A stretch of 64,000 bases of DNA, taken from Lewinellaceae bacterium. Its GTDB lineage: Bacteria > Bacteroidota > Bacteroidia > Chitinophagales > Saprospiraceae. The DNA is taken from contig JADJOD010000027.1 in NCBI GenBank assembly GCA_016713985.1, positions 12,813 through 76,812 of the forward strand, in the 5' to 3' direction. The notes under the pieces are model-generated. The model did not search any database. It was not told the origin of the DNA and saw nothing but the letters and a program-made list of their open reading frames with translations. Shown in pieces: positions 25,815 to 34,840 of this stretch. The translations under genes were made by a program, and so were the position numbers. Numbering within the stretch: the stretch's first letter is position 1; every line of letters begins with the position of its first letter.

Positions 25815-27068
25815 TTATTGCATCTCTCTTCCGAGCAACGCCATGTAAAATCCGTCAAACCCTTCATCCTGCGGCAGGATACTTTTTTCATCCAGCAACC
25901 TGAACTTTTTTCCGGCTTCACTTTCCAGAAAACGCGCCACCTGCTCCCGGTTTTCGGAGGGCAAAATGCTGCACGTGGCGTACACCATACGCCCGCCGGG
26001 TTTTGTGATCAGGCAATAATCCTGCAGGATTTCCTGCTGCGTAACACGCAGTTTTTCAATGGATTCCGGCAGCAATTTCCATTTGGCGTCGGGGTTTCTG
26101 CGCAACACGCCCAGCCCGCTGCAGGGCACGTCGAGCAAGAGGCGGTCGGCGCTGCCATACAGGCGTTTCACCACTTTCCGGGTTTCTATGGTCCGGGTTT
26201 CGATGTTGCCCGCGCCGGCCCGCCGGGCGCGTAGCCGGAGTTCGTCTAATTTCCAGGCAAAGGTGTCGAGTGCGATGAGGCTGCCCCGGTTTTGCATCAA
26301 TGCTGCAAGGTGGAGCGTTTTGCCGCCGCCGCCGGCGCAGGCATCCACCACCCGCATGCCGGGCTCGGGGGCCAGGAAGGTTGCAACCAGCTGGCTGCTG
26401 TAGTCCTGCACCTCGAACAAGCCGTTTTTAAAAGCTTTGGTTTGAAAAATATTCTGCCGCCGGAGCAGCGTCAACGCATCGTTTTCGCCGGCCGTCCGGG
26501 TATCTATACCTTCGTCGCGCAGCGCCTGCTGCAAGCCGGCGCGGTCGGTTTTCAGGCGATTGGCGCGCAACACCACCCGGGCGGGGCGGTTGAGCGCGGC
26601 AAGGGTTTCGTCCCAGCGTTCGCCGAGTTCCTGCCGGCCGAGTTCGTCGAGCCAGTCGGGGATACTCTCGCGAATGGCCCTGATTTTGGAGAATTGTTCG
26701 AATTTTTCCCGGATCAACCGGGGATTCAGCGTTTTAAACTCCTTCCAGTCCGGCAACGCGGTTTTGGCCGCCGAAATACCTTCAGAATCGGCGGCCGAAG
26801 TCGCGGGCACCAGTAGGTGGACGCCGATGATCGCCCAAAAATCTTCTTCCGTTTGGGGCACTTTTCCCAGCAATTCCGTGTACAGGCGGTAATTCCGCAC
26901 GATATCGTAGGTGGTTTCCGCGATAAAAGCGCGGTCGCGGCTACCCGCTTTGGGGTTCTGGCGCAGGGCCGTTTCGATCACTTTGTCCGCGTAGCGGTTT
27001 TCCCGGAAGATAGCATGGAGCGCCTGCGCAACGGCGCGAACGAGCAGGGGATGGAGTTTGTCGTGCAT
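25815..27068 (-). CDS. RsmB-like 16S rRNA (cytosine-C5) methyltransferase
   Basis: The 417-residue product has an N-terminal helical NusB-like region (LLVRAVAQALHAIF ... DRAFIAETTYDIVRNYR) and a RsmB/NOP2 methyltransferase domain: VVDACAGGGGKTLHLAAL for SAM binding, the Cys of LLDVPCSGLGVLRRNP and the catalytic Cys of YATCSILPSENREQV. It is expected to methylate a cytosine of rRNA. ATG at 27068 (MHDKLHPLLVRAV) is used; the open frame upstream overlaps the divergent alpha-galactosidase gene. A minus-strand TACCTTTG (27124-27131) is a candidate -7 element about 56 bases upstream. Confidence 0.9.
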   Translation of the reverse strand: MHDKLHPLLVRAVAQALHAIFRENRYADKVIETALRQNPKAGSRDRAFIAETTYDIVRNYRLYTELLGKVPQTEEDFWAIIGVHLLVPATSAADSEGISAAKTALPDWKEFKTLNPRLIREKFEQFSKIRAIRESIPDWLDELGRQELGERWDETLAALNRPARVVLRANRLKTDRAGLQQALRDEGIDTRTAGENDALTLLRRQNIFQTKAFKNGLFEVQDYSSQLVATFLAPEPGMRVVDACAGGGGKTLHLAALMQNRGSLIALDTFAWKLDELRLRARRAGAGNIETRTIETRKVVKRLYGSADRLLLDVPCSGLGVLRRNPDAKWKLLPESIEKLRVTQQEILQDYCLITKPGGRMVYATCSILPSENREQVARFLESEAGKKFRLLDEKSILPQDEGFDGFYMALLGREMQ

Positions 27069-27123
27069 GATTCTTTTACGCGTGCCGTGGCAAAAGAGGC
27101 CGGCATGGTCGATACATTTGCGA

Positions 27124-27131
27124 CAAAGGTA
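27124..27131 (-). promoter_or_regulatory. Candidate -7 element for the RsmB-like gene
   Basis: The minus strand reads TACCTTTG, matching TAnnTTTG. No clear TTTG is present at the expected distance upstream. Confidence 0.35.
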
Positions 27132-27200
27132 TGTTTTTGGCGGCACCCCGTCGCGGATTATGCAGACTCCCCCTAACTTGGGCGCACAATTTGAGCCGCC

Positions 27201-28952
27201 ATGCATTTTCGTCAAGCCATTTTCCGTGTGAACGATAAAACGTACCACCCCGCTCCCGGGCGCGCCAATTCGTTTGACGAGATATACATTGACTTTCAAC
27301 ATCAGGATGAAAACGGTGGAGAGCGGTATTCCGTTTTTCTTCACCCAAAAGCCGACGTAACGATACAACGCCTTGAAATTCAATTTGATATATCATTGTC
27401 GGAAGACGCCAAATTTTTTGCCAACGGCTTTCAGTCGTGGAGTGAAAGCCGGCTTTTGCCGGTAACCGGGCGTATTCCCCGCTTGCGCGGAATCGCCCGG
27501 CGCCGCCTCGGTTTTTACGGCGACGAACACATTCCCGGCATCCCGCGCGGCGACGGGTACCTGCATTCCTGGACGTACACGTATGTATCCCGGAACGCCG
27601 TTCCCGAAGCCGGACACTCCGAACGACGTTCCGGAGTACAGTTTTGGGGCTCCCTGAACGAAAGCACCGGCTTTACCCTTTTCCTGTACGACCGCCCCAA
27701 CGGCATTCTCACCGTGCGCAAGGACCTGGACGGGTTGCAATTGTCCCATTCCTTTCCCGCCCTCGATTTCTGGGTGGGCGAGGGGAGTGAAGCGGAGTTG
27801 TTCGACCGGTATTTTCAAATCCTGGGAATCACCCCCCCTGCGGCGCCGCCGGCCATGGGCTGGACGAGTTGGTACCGGTATTTCAACCGGATCACGGAAG
27901 ATATCCTGCTGCAAAATCTGGATGCTTTTGCCGCAACGCAGCCTCCGGCGCCGGCGTTTTTCCAGATCGACGACGGATGGCAAACCGCCGTTGGGGACTG
28001 GCTTTCGGCAACACCCGCCTTTCCGCGTGGAATGGGCGCGCTGGCGAAAAATATCCGCGAAAAGGGCCTGCTGCCCGGGCTTTGGCTTGCGCCGTTTGTT
28101 GCAGCAAAAAACTCGGAACTCACCCGAAAACACCCCGAATGGCTGCTGAAAGACGCAAAAGGCAAACCGTTGAAAGCAGGCTGGAACCCCATGTGGGGCG
28201 GCTGGTACCACGCCTTGGATGTGTACAACAACGAGGTGCGCAACTACCTCGGCGGGGTGTTTCACCTGATCACCGGGCAATGGGGTTATGAATTGGTAAA
28301 ACTGGATTTCCTTTTTGTCGCCGCACTTGCGCCGCCGCGTGGCAAAACACGCGGCCAGGTCATGCACGAGGCGATGGATTTTTTGCAAAAATTAGCCGGC
28401 GCGAAAAAAATATTAGCCTGCGGCGTGCCGCTGGGCTCCACGTTCGGGTTGGCCGACTACTGCCGTATCGGCGGCGACATTCACCTGTCGTGGGAACACC
28501 GGCTGCTGGTTTTTCTGCGATTCCGCGAACGGGTCAGCACCCTGGCCGCACTGCGCAGCACCCTGGGCCGCTGGCAACTCAACGGCCGCGCATTCCACAA
28601 CGACCCGGATGTGTTTATCCTTCGCTCCGATCACCAGCGCCTGACGCCGGTTCAGCAACAAACCGTGCTCACATTAAATGCCTTGCTGGGAAATCTGCTG
28701 TTTACTTCCGACGATACAAGCCGGTATTCACCAGAACAAAAAGCCGAATTCGACGGCGCAATGGCGCTGCGCGGCAGCCGGGTACTAAGCGTTTTTGAAT
28801 TACAAACCGATGTTTATCGCATTGATTTTGAGCAACTTGGAGAAGGATTTTCGGCGTTTTTTAACCTGAACGAGACGAAACGTATGTTGCATTTGCCGGC
28901 AGGCCCGGTAGAACTCGATGCGTATGAACATCTCATACTGAATATACGCTGA
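27201..28952 (+). CDS. GH36-type alpha-galactosidase
   Basis: The 583-residue product has an N-terminal beta-sandwich (to about 200) with FANGFQSWSES, and a (beta/alpha)8 barrel with MGWTSWYRYFNRI, FFQIDDGWQTAVGDW, the nucleophile D369 in ELVKLDFLF and the acid/base D426 in CRIGGDIHLSWEHR, ending in a small C-terminal beta domain. These are the clan GH-D (GH36) features for release of terminal alpha-galactose, or a related sugar, from oligosaccharides. No signal peptide is seen, so it probably acts in the cytoplasm. No sugar transporter or other glycosidase is adjacent. It diverges from the RsmB-like gene. Confidence 0.88.
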   Translation: MHFRQAIFRVNDKTYHPAPGRANSFDEIYIDFQHQDENGGERYSVFLHPKADVTIQRLEIQFDISLSEDAKFFANGFQSWSESRLLPVTGRIPRLRGIARRRLGFYGDEHIPGIPRGDGYLHSWTYTYVSRNAVPEAGHSERRSGVQFWGSLNESTGFTLFLYDRPNGILTVRKDLDGLQLSHSFPALDFWVGEGSEAELFDRYFQILGITPPAAPPAMGWTSWYRYFNRITEDILLQNLDAFAATQPPAPAFFQIDDGWQTAVGDWLSATPAFPRGMGALAKNIREKGLLPGLWLAPFVAAKNSELTRKHPEWLLKDAKGKPLKAGWNPMWGGWYHALDVYNNEVRNYLGGVFHLITGQWGYELVKLDFLFVAALAPPRGKTRGQVMHEAMDFLQKLAGAKKILACGVPLGSTFGLADYCRIGGDIHLSWEHRLLVFLRFRERVSTLAALRSTLGRWQLNGRAFHNDPDVFILRSDHQRLTPVQQQTVLTLNALLGNLLFTSDDTSRYSPEQKAEFDGAMALRGSRVLSVFELQTDVYRIDFEQLGEGFSAFFNLNETKRMLHLPAGPVELDAYEHLILNIR

Positions 28953-28985
28953 CCAGTTGCCACCACTAAAACATAGCGGTATCCT

Positions 28986-29585
28986 TCAAAAATACTGCAC
29001 ATAACCCATTTGCACGGGCATGCCGAAAGCGTTGACGCCCCAGATCGCGCCGGCGTGATCGACGTTGTAGAAAAAACCGTTGGGGAAGAGGTATACCCAG
29101 GCAAAATTGGGGTTGACGGAAGCCACCCGGTTGGCAACGACGGTGGAAAAATTGGTGAGCGGGTTCACCATGACGATCTGATTGGCCGGGGTGACAAAAT
29201 AAGAATTCGGGTCGGCGTTGAAAAAACACCGGGCCAGGTATTGCGGCTGGGTTTGTGCCGGCGGGGGAGAGTCGAACTGCGGCGGCTTCGGCGGGGGGCT
29301 GTAACCCGTATCGGCAACATGGGATTTATGGCCGTGTTCGGCGCGGTTGTCGACTTCCCGGGAGATGTTGAGCAGGGCGGCCCGAATACCGTTGATTTCC
29401 TTGTCTTCTCCTAATCCGCTGATATTCTTTCGTTTGTATTCCACCCAGCGGCTTTTTTGCAAAATGGCGGAGTCGAACAAGTCTCCCGATCCGGGAATAT
29501 GTTCCAAATGAGCGATCAGCATTTGAATGGCTTGTTCGATCTCGTTTTCTCCGATCAGTTCGCGTATTCTTTTGGTGTCGGCCAT
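28986..29585 (-). CDS. EAD11-like adaptor protein with uncharacterised C-terminal domain
   Basis: The 199-residue product begins with a helical domain (about 1-80: IRELIGENEIEQAIQMLIAH ... SRWVEYKRKNISGLGEDKEI ... GIRAALLNISREVD) that has the same layout as the N-terminal domains of the proteins at 35159 and 35902, and fits effector-associated domain 11 (EAD11). A Pro-rich linker (SPPPKPPQFDSPPPAQTQPQ) follows, then an 80-residue domain rich in Asn, Val and aromatic residues (SYFVTPANQIVMVNPL ... FFYNVDHAGAIWGVNAFGMP) that I do not recognise. EADs are known to recruit effectors by like-with-like binding. It stands alone, 6 kb from the other EAD11 genes. Confidence 0.65.
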   Translation of the reverse strand: MADTKRIRELIGENEIEQAIQMLIAHLEHIPGSGDLFDSAILQKSRWVEYKRKNISGLGEDKEINGIRAALLNISREVDNRAEHGHKSHVADTGYSPPPKPPQFDSPPPAQTQPQYLARCFFNADPNSYFVTPANQIVMVNPLTNFSTVVANRVASVNPNFAWVYLFPNGFFYNVDHAGAIWGVNAFGMPVQMGYVQYF

Positions 29586-29664
29586 GCTATCGGTTTGAAT
29601 GTGCCGGCAAAAATTTGAAATTCCCGCTTAATATCCGTCTTTTGCTGCCTACTTCTTTTCCCGC

Positions 29665-30315
29665 ATGAATCAAAAACTCCATATTCGACTGCTGGCGATG
29701 GTGCTGGTGTACGTTGTATTGCGTTTTGCCGGGGGCTCTTTCGGCAACCTGATACTTTACCCGGTCACCCTGCTGGTCACTTTTTTACACGAGTTCGGCC
29801 ACGCCCTCGGCGCGTTGCTCACCGGCGGCTCGGTGGAAGGTATGCAGATCAACCCCGACGGAAGCGGTTACACCGTCACACGCGGCGGCAGCCCGGGGGT
29901 GGTTTTGATGGGCGGGTACTTAGGCAGCGCCGTATTGGGCAACGTATTATTCCGCATCGGCGCCCGGCACCGCGCGATCACACAATCCACCCTGATCACC
30001 CTGGCGTGTATCATGGCCCTCGCAGGTATTCTCTGGTTCGAATCGCTGCAAAGCACCGGCTTGCTGATCGGCTTCGGTTTGTTGCTGTTTTTTATTGCCC
30101 GCAATACCAATTGGGATCAGGACGTATTGATGTTTCTCGGTCTTGCGGCCGTTTTGTACATCATTCAGGACTTTAACGTGGGGCCCAGCAGCGACCTGGC
30201 AATGTACGAACAGGCGGTGGGCATGTTTCCCTCCCACGTCTGGATGTATGTTTGGCTTGGTTTGGCCGGCATCCTGTTTTATTGGAACCTTCGCGCCATT
30301 TTTGGAAAGACGTAG
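29665..30315 (+). CDS. M50-type membrane metalloprotease-like protein
   Basis: The 216-residue product is nearly all membrane segments, with the zinc motif HEFGH in VTFLHEFGHALGALLTGG near residue 50 and GGYLGSAVLGNVLFRIG in the next segment, as in M50B-like peptidases. Site-2-type proteases cut membrane-embedded substrates, but the M50B-like group is poorly studied and no substrate can be inferred. The histidine kinase gene begins two bases after its stop codon, which suggests a joint role in envelope sensing. Confidence 0.75.
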   Translation: MNQKLHIRLLAMVLVYVVLRFAGGSFGNLILYPVTLLVTFLHEFGHALGALLTGGSVEGMQINPDGSGYTVTRGGSPGVVLMGGYLGSAVLGNVLFRIGARHRAITQSTLITLACIMALAGILWFESLQSTGLLIGFGLLLFFIARNTNWDQDVLMFLGLAAVLYIIQDFNVGPSSDLAMYEQAVGMFPSHVWMYVWLGLAGILFYWNLRAIFGKT

Positions 30316-30317
30316 AT

Positions 30318-31307
30318 ATGCGAATTGAAAAAATACCGGTCCGGCGGATGTCGCACTTCGTCATCGGCTATATGATCCTCGCCTTTGGCTGGTGGTCGTA
30401 TCACCTTTGGCATCAAAGTGACTTGTTGTTCGACACGGAAAAACAATTGCTGGAAATGCGGTTTACCCGGAAAAATCAGGGCCTGAACCTGACGGAGATG
30501 TACCAGACCGCCGAATACCGGAAAATAGAACGCAACTGGCAAAAAAGCCGCCGGATGGTCATCGCCGAAGGTCTTTTTTTTACACTTTGCCTTGTATTCG
30601 GCCTTTGGGTGATCAACCGAAGCGCCAACCGGGAAGTCACCCTGGCCCGCCAGCGCCGCAATTTTTTGCTGAGCATTACCCACGAATTAAAGTCGCCGAT
30701 CGCCTCCCTGCGCTTGGTACTCGAAACGATTTACAAACATCATCTGTCGCGGGAACAATTGGAGAAACTGTGCAGCGGCGGACTGAAAGACGCAGCCCGC
30801 TTGCAGTCATTGGTGGAAGACCTGCTTTTGGCGGCGCGGCTGGAAGACAACTGGCGGCCCTTGCCCGAACCAGTTGATCTGCCGGCCCTTACCCGCGATG
30901 CTGTGTCCCGGTTGCAGCTGCGGTTTCCCGATGCAAAAATCCACCTGAGTTTTTCAGAAAATTTCCCGCCGGTGCAGGCTGACAAGTCGGGTTTAACGGC
31001 TATCGTGCAAAATTTACTGGAAAACGCCATAAAATATTCACCTGAAGGCGCTGTTATCGAAGTGTCGGCGCAAAGGCAAAACGGCAAACTCCAGTTTCGC
31101 GTTGCGGACCCGGGCAAGGGTATCCCGGATTCGGAAAAACAGGCTGTTTTTGAAAAATTTTACCGGCTCGGCAATGAAGAAACCCGCCGAACCACCGGCA
31201 CCGGTTTGGGGCTTTATATTGTCAGTCAGGTGGTAAAAGCCCACGGCGGGACGATCAGTATCACGGACAACCGGCCGCAGGGGACGGTATTCACGGTGGA
31301 AATATGA
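30318..31307 (+). CDS. Sensor histidine kinase
   Basis: The 329-residue product has two membrane segments (about 13-31 and 82-99) flanking a short periplasmic part of some 50 residues, then a HisKA domain with phosphoacceptor H122 in SITHELKSPIASLRL, and an HATPase domain with the N box NLLENAIKYS, G1 VADPGKGIP and G2 TTGTGLGLYIVSQ. It should sense an envelope signal and phosphorylate a response regulator. None is adjacent. ATG at 30318 is used. Its stop overlaps the prmC start (ATGA at 31304-31307), so the two are translationally coupled. Confidence 0.92.
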   Translation: MRIEKIPVRRMSHFVIGYMILAFGWWSYHLWHQSDLLFDTEKQLLEMRFTRKNQGLNLTEMYQTAEYRKIERNWQKSRRMVIAEGLFFTLCLVFGLWVINRSANREVTLARQRRNFLLSITHELKSPIASLRLVLETIYKHHLSREQLEKLCSGGLKDAARLQSLVEDLLLAARLEDNWRPLPEPVDLPALTRDAVSRLQLRFPDAKIHLSFSENFPPVQADKSGLTAIVQNLLENAIKYSPEGAVIEVSAQRQNGKLQFRVADPGKGIPDSEKQAVFEKFYRLGNEETRRTTGTGLGLYIVSQVVKAHGGTISITDNRPQGTVFTVEI

Positions 31308-32170
31308 CGATCAACACAACCCGCGACGCGCGCCGATACCTCATCGAACGCCTGACACCCCGTTATGGAGCCGGCGAGGCGGCGTCTGTGACCCGGATCG
31401 TATTCGAAGACGTTTTTGGCCTGCGGAACGACGCCGGTGCGAATACTTTTGACCCGGAACAACAGGTACGTTTTTCTAACATTCTCGAACGCCTTTTGAG
31501 CGGCGAACCCGTGCAATACGTTGTCGGACAAGCAGATTTTTTCGGAATGACGTTCACCGTAACCCCTGCTGTGCTCATTCCCCGGCAGGAAACCGAAGAA
31601 CTTGTGGCCTGGGCGCTGGAATTTTTAAAAGAATACCCCTCCGAAAACCCGATCGTGCTCGATATCGGTCTGGGCAGCGGATGTATCGGTATTGCGATGA
31701 AGAAAAAAAATCCCCGGCTCCGGCTTTTGGGGGTGGATAAAAGCGCGGCCGCATTGTCGGTTGCAAGGCAAAACGCCGAAAAAATACTGGGCAATGAGCC
31801 GTTCGTGTTTTTTGAGTGTGATATCTTGCAGCCCTCGAATTGGGCACAGTTTTCGCCTGTAGATCTTATCATCAGCAACCCGCCTTATATTCCGGAATCG
31901 GAACGGAGCATCGTTCCGGAACACGTTTCCAAATTTGAACCGGAATTGGCCTTGTTTGTAAAAAACGAGGACCCTTTAATATTTTATCGCACTATTGCCG
32001 ACTTCGGCCGGGAGAAACTACGTCCTTCGGGCGCGCTCTTTTTTGAGTGTAATGAGTTTAATGCCCGGGAAGTGGTCGAGCTGCTTCTGGAAAAAGGTTT
32101 TCGCCGGGTTGAGCTGCAAAAAGATTTGTCCGGCGCCGATAGAATGGTGCGAGCCTTCCGGCCCGATTAA
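31304..32170 (+). CDS. prmC: Release factor glutamine methyltransferase PrmC (HemK)
   Basis: The 288-residue product has an N-terminal helical domain, FFGMTFTVTPAVLIPRQETEE, the SAM site VLDIGLGSGCIGIAM, and the catalytic LIISNPPYIPESE. PrmC methylates the glutamine of the GGQ motif in release factors RF1 and RF2. It overlaps the histidine kinase gene by four bases, a linkage that looks like operon convenience rather than function. Confidence 0.94.
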   Translation: MTINTTRDARRYLIERLTPRYGAGEAASVTRIVFEDVFGLRNDAGANTFDPEQQVRFSNILERLLSGEPVQYVVGQADFFGMTFTVTPAVLIPRQETEELVAWALEFLKEYPSENPIVLDIGLGSGCIGIAMKKKNPRLRLLGVDKSAAALSVARQNAEKILGNEPFVFFECDILQPSNWAQFSPVDLIISNPPYIPESERSIVPEHVSKFEPELALFVKNEDPLIFYRTIADFGREKLRPSGALFFECNEFNAREVVELLLEKGFRRVELQKDLSGADRMVRAFRPD

Positions 32171-32226
32171 ACTTTTCGACCGGGCTTGGGTCAAAACGTT
32201 GTAAAAAACAAAAATCAAGTTGCTAT

Positions 32227-32442
32227 ATGTTCATGTCATTGATTCGTTCCATGTTTTCCGGGGTTGTTTCCAATATGCAGGATGATGCCGTCGGCCAGCC
32301 GCAACAATCCCTGCGACCCGGCGCCCGGGTTTTTCTCGGCGTATTTTGGGCTGTCGTTTTGCTCGTTTCGGTGGCGATGAGTTTGGCCATACGTGTTTGG
32401 AACCGCGTCGAAATGTTTTTCGAAATGACACAAGGCGCGTAA
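32227..32442 (+). CDS. Small single-span membrane protein, unknown
   Basis: A 71-residue open frame (or 69 from the second ATG, MSLIRSMFS) with a polar N terminus and one membrane segment (ARVFLGVFWAVVLLVSVAMS), ending in a short amphipathic stretch. It sits between prmC and purK on the same strand. There is no recognisable family. The clear membrane span and good placement favour a real gene, but codon evidence is limited at this length. Confidence 0.5.
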   Translation: MFMSLIRSMFSGVVSNMQDDAVGQPQQSLRPGARVFLGVFWAVVLLVSVAMSLAIRVWNRVEMFFEMTQGA

Positions 32443-32506
32443 TCCGGCGACTTTTTTCGGGATATACATTTGAATCTTTGTGCTCCGATGAGGCATGCAG
32501 TCGCCT

Positions 32507-32514
32507 TATCTTTG
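32507..32514 (+). promoter_or_regulatory. Candidate -7 element abutting purK start
   Basis: TATCTTTG ends only four bases before the purK ATG (32519). If active, the transcript would begin at or near the start codon and purK would have a leaderless or nearly leaderless message. The best upstream TTTG (32477-32480) is 26 bases away, which is longer than the usual spacing. Confidence 0.4.
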
Positions 32515-32518
32515 CCCC

Positions 32519-33679
32519 ATGTTTTCTACCACACAAAAAATCGGCGTCCTCGGAGGCGGCCAATTGGGCAAGATGCTTTGTCTTGCCGCCGCTGAATGGG
32601 ACCTCAAAACTTACGTGCTCGACACATCCCCCGACTATCCGGCCGGACAGGTGTGCACCGGGTTTACGGCGGGGAATTTCAACAGTTACGACGATGTGCT
32701 TGCTTTCGGCCGGGATATGGATATTCTGACGATCGAAATCGAGCACGTAAATACGGATGCCCTGCTCGAACTTGAACGCCTCGGCAAAAGGGTTTATCCT
32801 TCACCCGCGTCGCTCAACATCATCAAAGACAAAGGGTTACAAAAATTATTTTACCGGGAAAACGATATTCCAACCGCGCGATTCGAATTATTTGACAGCG
32901 AAAAAGCGCTGAAAGAAGCCGTCCGAACGGGCAAATGGTCTTTACCGCTGGTGCAAAAAACACGCAGCGAAGGATACGACGGCAAAGGAGTGGCTATTAT
33001 CCGAACTTTGGAAGATATGGCGTCGAAACTCCTGCCCGGCGCCTGCCTGGCGGAGGAACTGGCCCCCATCCGGACCGAAATCGCGGTAGTGGCCGCGCGG
33101 AATCCCTCGGGCGAGGTGACGGTTTTTCCACCCGTGGAAATGGATTTTCACCCCGAAGCCAATCTCGTGGAATTCCTGCTGTGCCCGGCGCGGATATCCC
33201 CGCTTGTGGCTGCCGAAGCGGAAACACTCGCCGAACACGTCATCCGGACCCTCGACGTCTGCGGTTTGCTGGCCGTGGAAATGTTCCTGACCACCGACGG
33301 CCATCTTTTGGTCAACGAAGTGGCGCCACGCCCGCACAACAGTGGCCATCACACCATCGACAGCGCCCGCACAAGTCAGTTCCAGCAACATCTGCGCGCT
33401 ATCTGTGACCTGCCGCTTGGCTCCACCGAACAAAAAATACCTGCCGCCGTGATGCTCAACCTGCTTGGCGAGCCGGGACACAAAGGCCCGGTACACTATG
33501 AAGGGGTGGAGGAATGCCTCGCACTCGACGGCGTACATATTCATCTGTACGGAAAAGCGCTGACTTCACCTTTCCGAAAAATGGGGCACGTGACCATTAC
33601 GGGGGAAACGACAGATGAAGCCCTGAAAAAGGCCCAAATCGTTAAAAACACCCTGAAAGCCTTATCTTTGAAGGTTTAA
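32519..33679 (+). CDS. purK: N5-carboxyaminoimidazole ribonucleotide synthase
   Basis: The 386-residue product has KIGVLGGGQLGKMLCLAA at its start, the ATP-grasp core (LVQKTRSEGYDGKGVAII, CLAEELAPIRTEIAVVAAR) and NEVAPRPHNSGHHTIDS, all standard in PurK. It carboxylates AIR with bicarbonate and ATP to give N5-CAIR. ATG at 32519 is preferred over 32495 because it gives the family's short N terminus and because 32495-32518 overlaps the promoter element. purE follows 22 bases downstream. Confidence 0.95.
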   Translation: MFSTTQKIGVLGGGQLGKMLCLAAAEWDLKTYVLDTSPDYPAGQVCTGFTAGNFNSYDDVLAFGRDMDILTIEIEHVNTDALLELERLGKRVYPSPASLNIIKDKGLQKLFYRENDIPTARFELFDSEKALKEAVRTGKWSLPLVQKTRSEGYDGKGVAIIRTLEDMASKLLPGACLAEELAPIRTEIAVVAARNPSGEVTVFPPVEMDFHPEANLVEFLLCPARISPLVAAEAETLAEHVIRTLDVCGLLAVEMFLTTDGHLLVNEVAPRPHNSGHHTIDSARTSQFQQHLRAICDLPLGSTEQKIPAAVMLNLLGEPGHKGPVHYEGVEECLALDGVHIHLYGKALTSPFRKMGHVTITGETTDEALKKAQIVKNTLKALSLKV

Positions 33680-33701
33680 ATGCAATAATACCTCTCATAC
33701 T

Positions 33702-34187
33702 ATGGTCTCCATCATCATGGGCTCCGATTCCGATCTTCCGGTTATGCAAAAAGCGGCGGATGTGCTTTCGGAGTTGCAGGTACCTTTCGAAATGACGATC
33801 GTTTCGGCGCACCGAACGCCGGAACGGATGTTTCAGTTTGCCCGAACGGCACACGAACGGGGTATCCGTGTAATCATTGCCGGCGCCGGCGGGGCTGCAC
33901 ACCTGCCGGGTATGGTGGCGGCTATTTCACCCCTGCCGGTTGTAGGTGTGCCGGTAAAATCTTCCAACTCCATCGACGGCTGGGACAGCATTTTATCCAT
34001 CCTGCAAATGCCGGAAGGGGTGCCGGTGGCGACAGTGGCGCTGAACGCGGCGCGAAATGCCGGGATACTGGCCGCACAAATGCTTGCAACAAGTGATCCG
34101 GCGCTGCTGGATCGTATCATATCATTCAAGAAGTTGCTGGAAATGAAGGTGTTGGAAAAAGCGAAACAGATGGAAGGTAATCAATAG
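33702..34187 (+). CDS. purE: N5-carboxyaminoimidazole ribonucleotide mutase
   Basis: The 161-residue product has the PurE core: SIIMGSDSDLPVMQKA, TIVSAHRTPERMF (with the key Ser-Ala-His), IIAGAGGAAHLPGMVAA and PVVGVPVKSSNSIDGWDS. It moves the carboxylate of N5-CAIR to C4, making CAIR in purine synthesis. It is placed directly after purK, the usual order, and the two catalyse consecutive steps. Confidence 0.96.
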   Translation: MVSIIMGSDSDLPVMQKAADVLSELQVPFEMTIVSAHRTPERMFQFARTAHERGIRVIIAGAGGAAHLPGMVAAISPLPVVGVPVKSSNSIDGWDSILSILQMPEGVPVATVALNAARNAGILAAQMLATSDPALLDRIISFKKLLEMKVLEKAKQMEGNQ

Positions 34188-34237
34188 TCAATTTCTAACC
34201 ACACATAATTATACAACTCTAAACAAAATTCTCATTC

Positions 34238-34819
34238 ATGAAAAAACTCGTATTACCCGTTTTTTTTCTGCTTGTTTGTTTGACGCAAAACAACGCGCAA
34301 GTAGACGTTCAGATCAACCCGATCGGTATTCTGTTCAGCAGCATCGACGTGAGCGCGGAATTCCCGGTTTCTGAAGATTTTGGTATCGAAGGAGCGCTCG
34401 GTTACGACTTCCAGAACTACGATATCGAAGATCTTAAATACAAGAACAACGCTTTTGGTGTTCGCGCCATCGGCAAATACTATTTCAATCCGGAAGACGG
34501 CAGGGATCGCTGGAATATCGGCGGTTACCTTCGTTTTGCATCCGGAAAGTCGTCGGCTGAAGATGCCGGAACGGGCAGGGAAGAAGTGAAAAATACCAAA
34601 TTCGCCGTCGGTTTTTATACCGGCTACAAGTGGGTTTCACGCAAAAACGTCGTGTTCGAACTGGGCCTGGGCATTGGAAGAAACTTTGTCAGAACTTTCG
34701 AATACGAAGACGGCACTGAAGTGGATACCAGCGATATTCCCTTGTTGAACATCGACGTATTGGGGCGCTTATCCCTCGGTTATCGCTTTGGCGGCAGCGG
34801 CGGCAGCGGTAAAAAATAA
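34238..34819 (+). CDS. Outer-membrane beta-barrel protein
   Basis: The 193-residue product has a signal peptide (MKKLVLPVFFLLVCLTQNNA) and alternating short beta strands with aromatic ends (GIEGALGYDFQNYD ... AIGKYYFNPEDGRDRWNIGG ... LGRLSLGYRFGGS), fitting an 8-stranded barrel of the OmpA/DUF3575 kind. The C terminus is Gly/Ser-rich (FGGSGGSGKK). It follows purE by 50 bases but is unlikely to be linked in function. Confidence 0.75.
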   Translation: MKKLVLPVFFLLVCLTQNNAQVDVQINPIGILFSSIDVSAEFPVSEDFGIEGALGYDFQNYDIEDLKYKNNAFGVRAIGKYYFNPEDGRDRWNIGGYLRFASGKSSAEDAGTGREEVKNTKFAVGFYTGYKWVSRKNVVFELGLGIGRNFVRTFEYEDGTEVDTSDIPLLNIDVLGRLSLGYRFGGSGGSGKK

Positions 34820-34840
34820 CTGAAAATTGTTCGGTAATTG

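Noticed and set aside
10370..31307. Two-component pair formed by the regulator at 10370 and the kinase at 30318
   Set aside because: Both are orphans, but nothing in the sequence links them beyond being in the same window.
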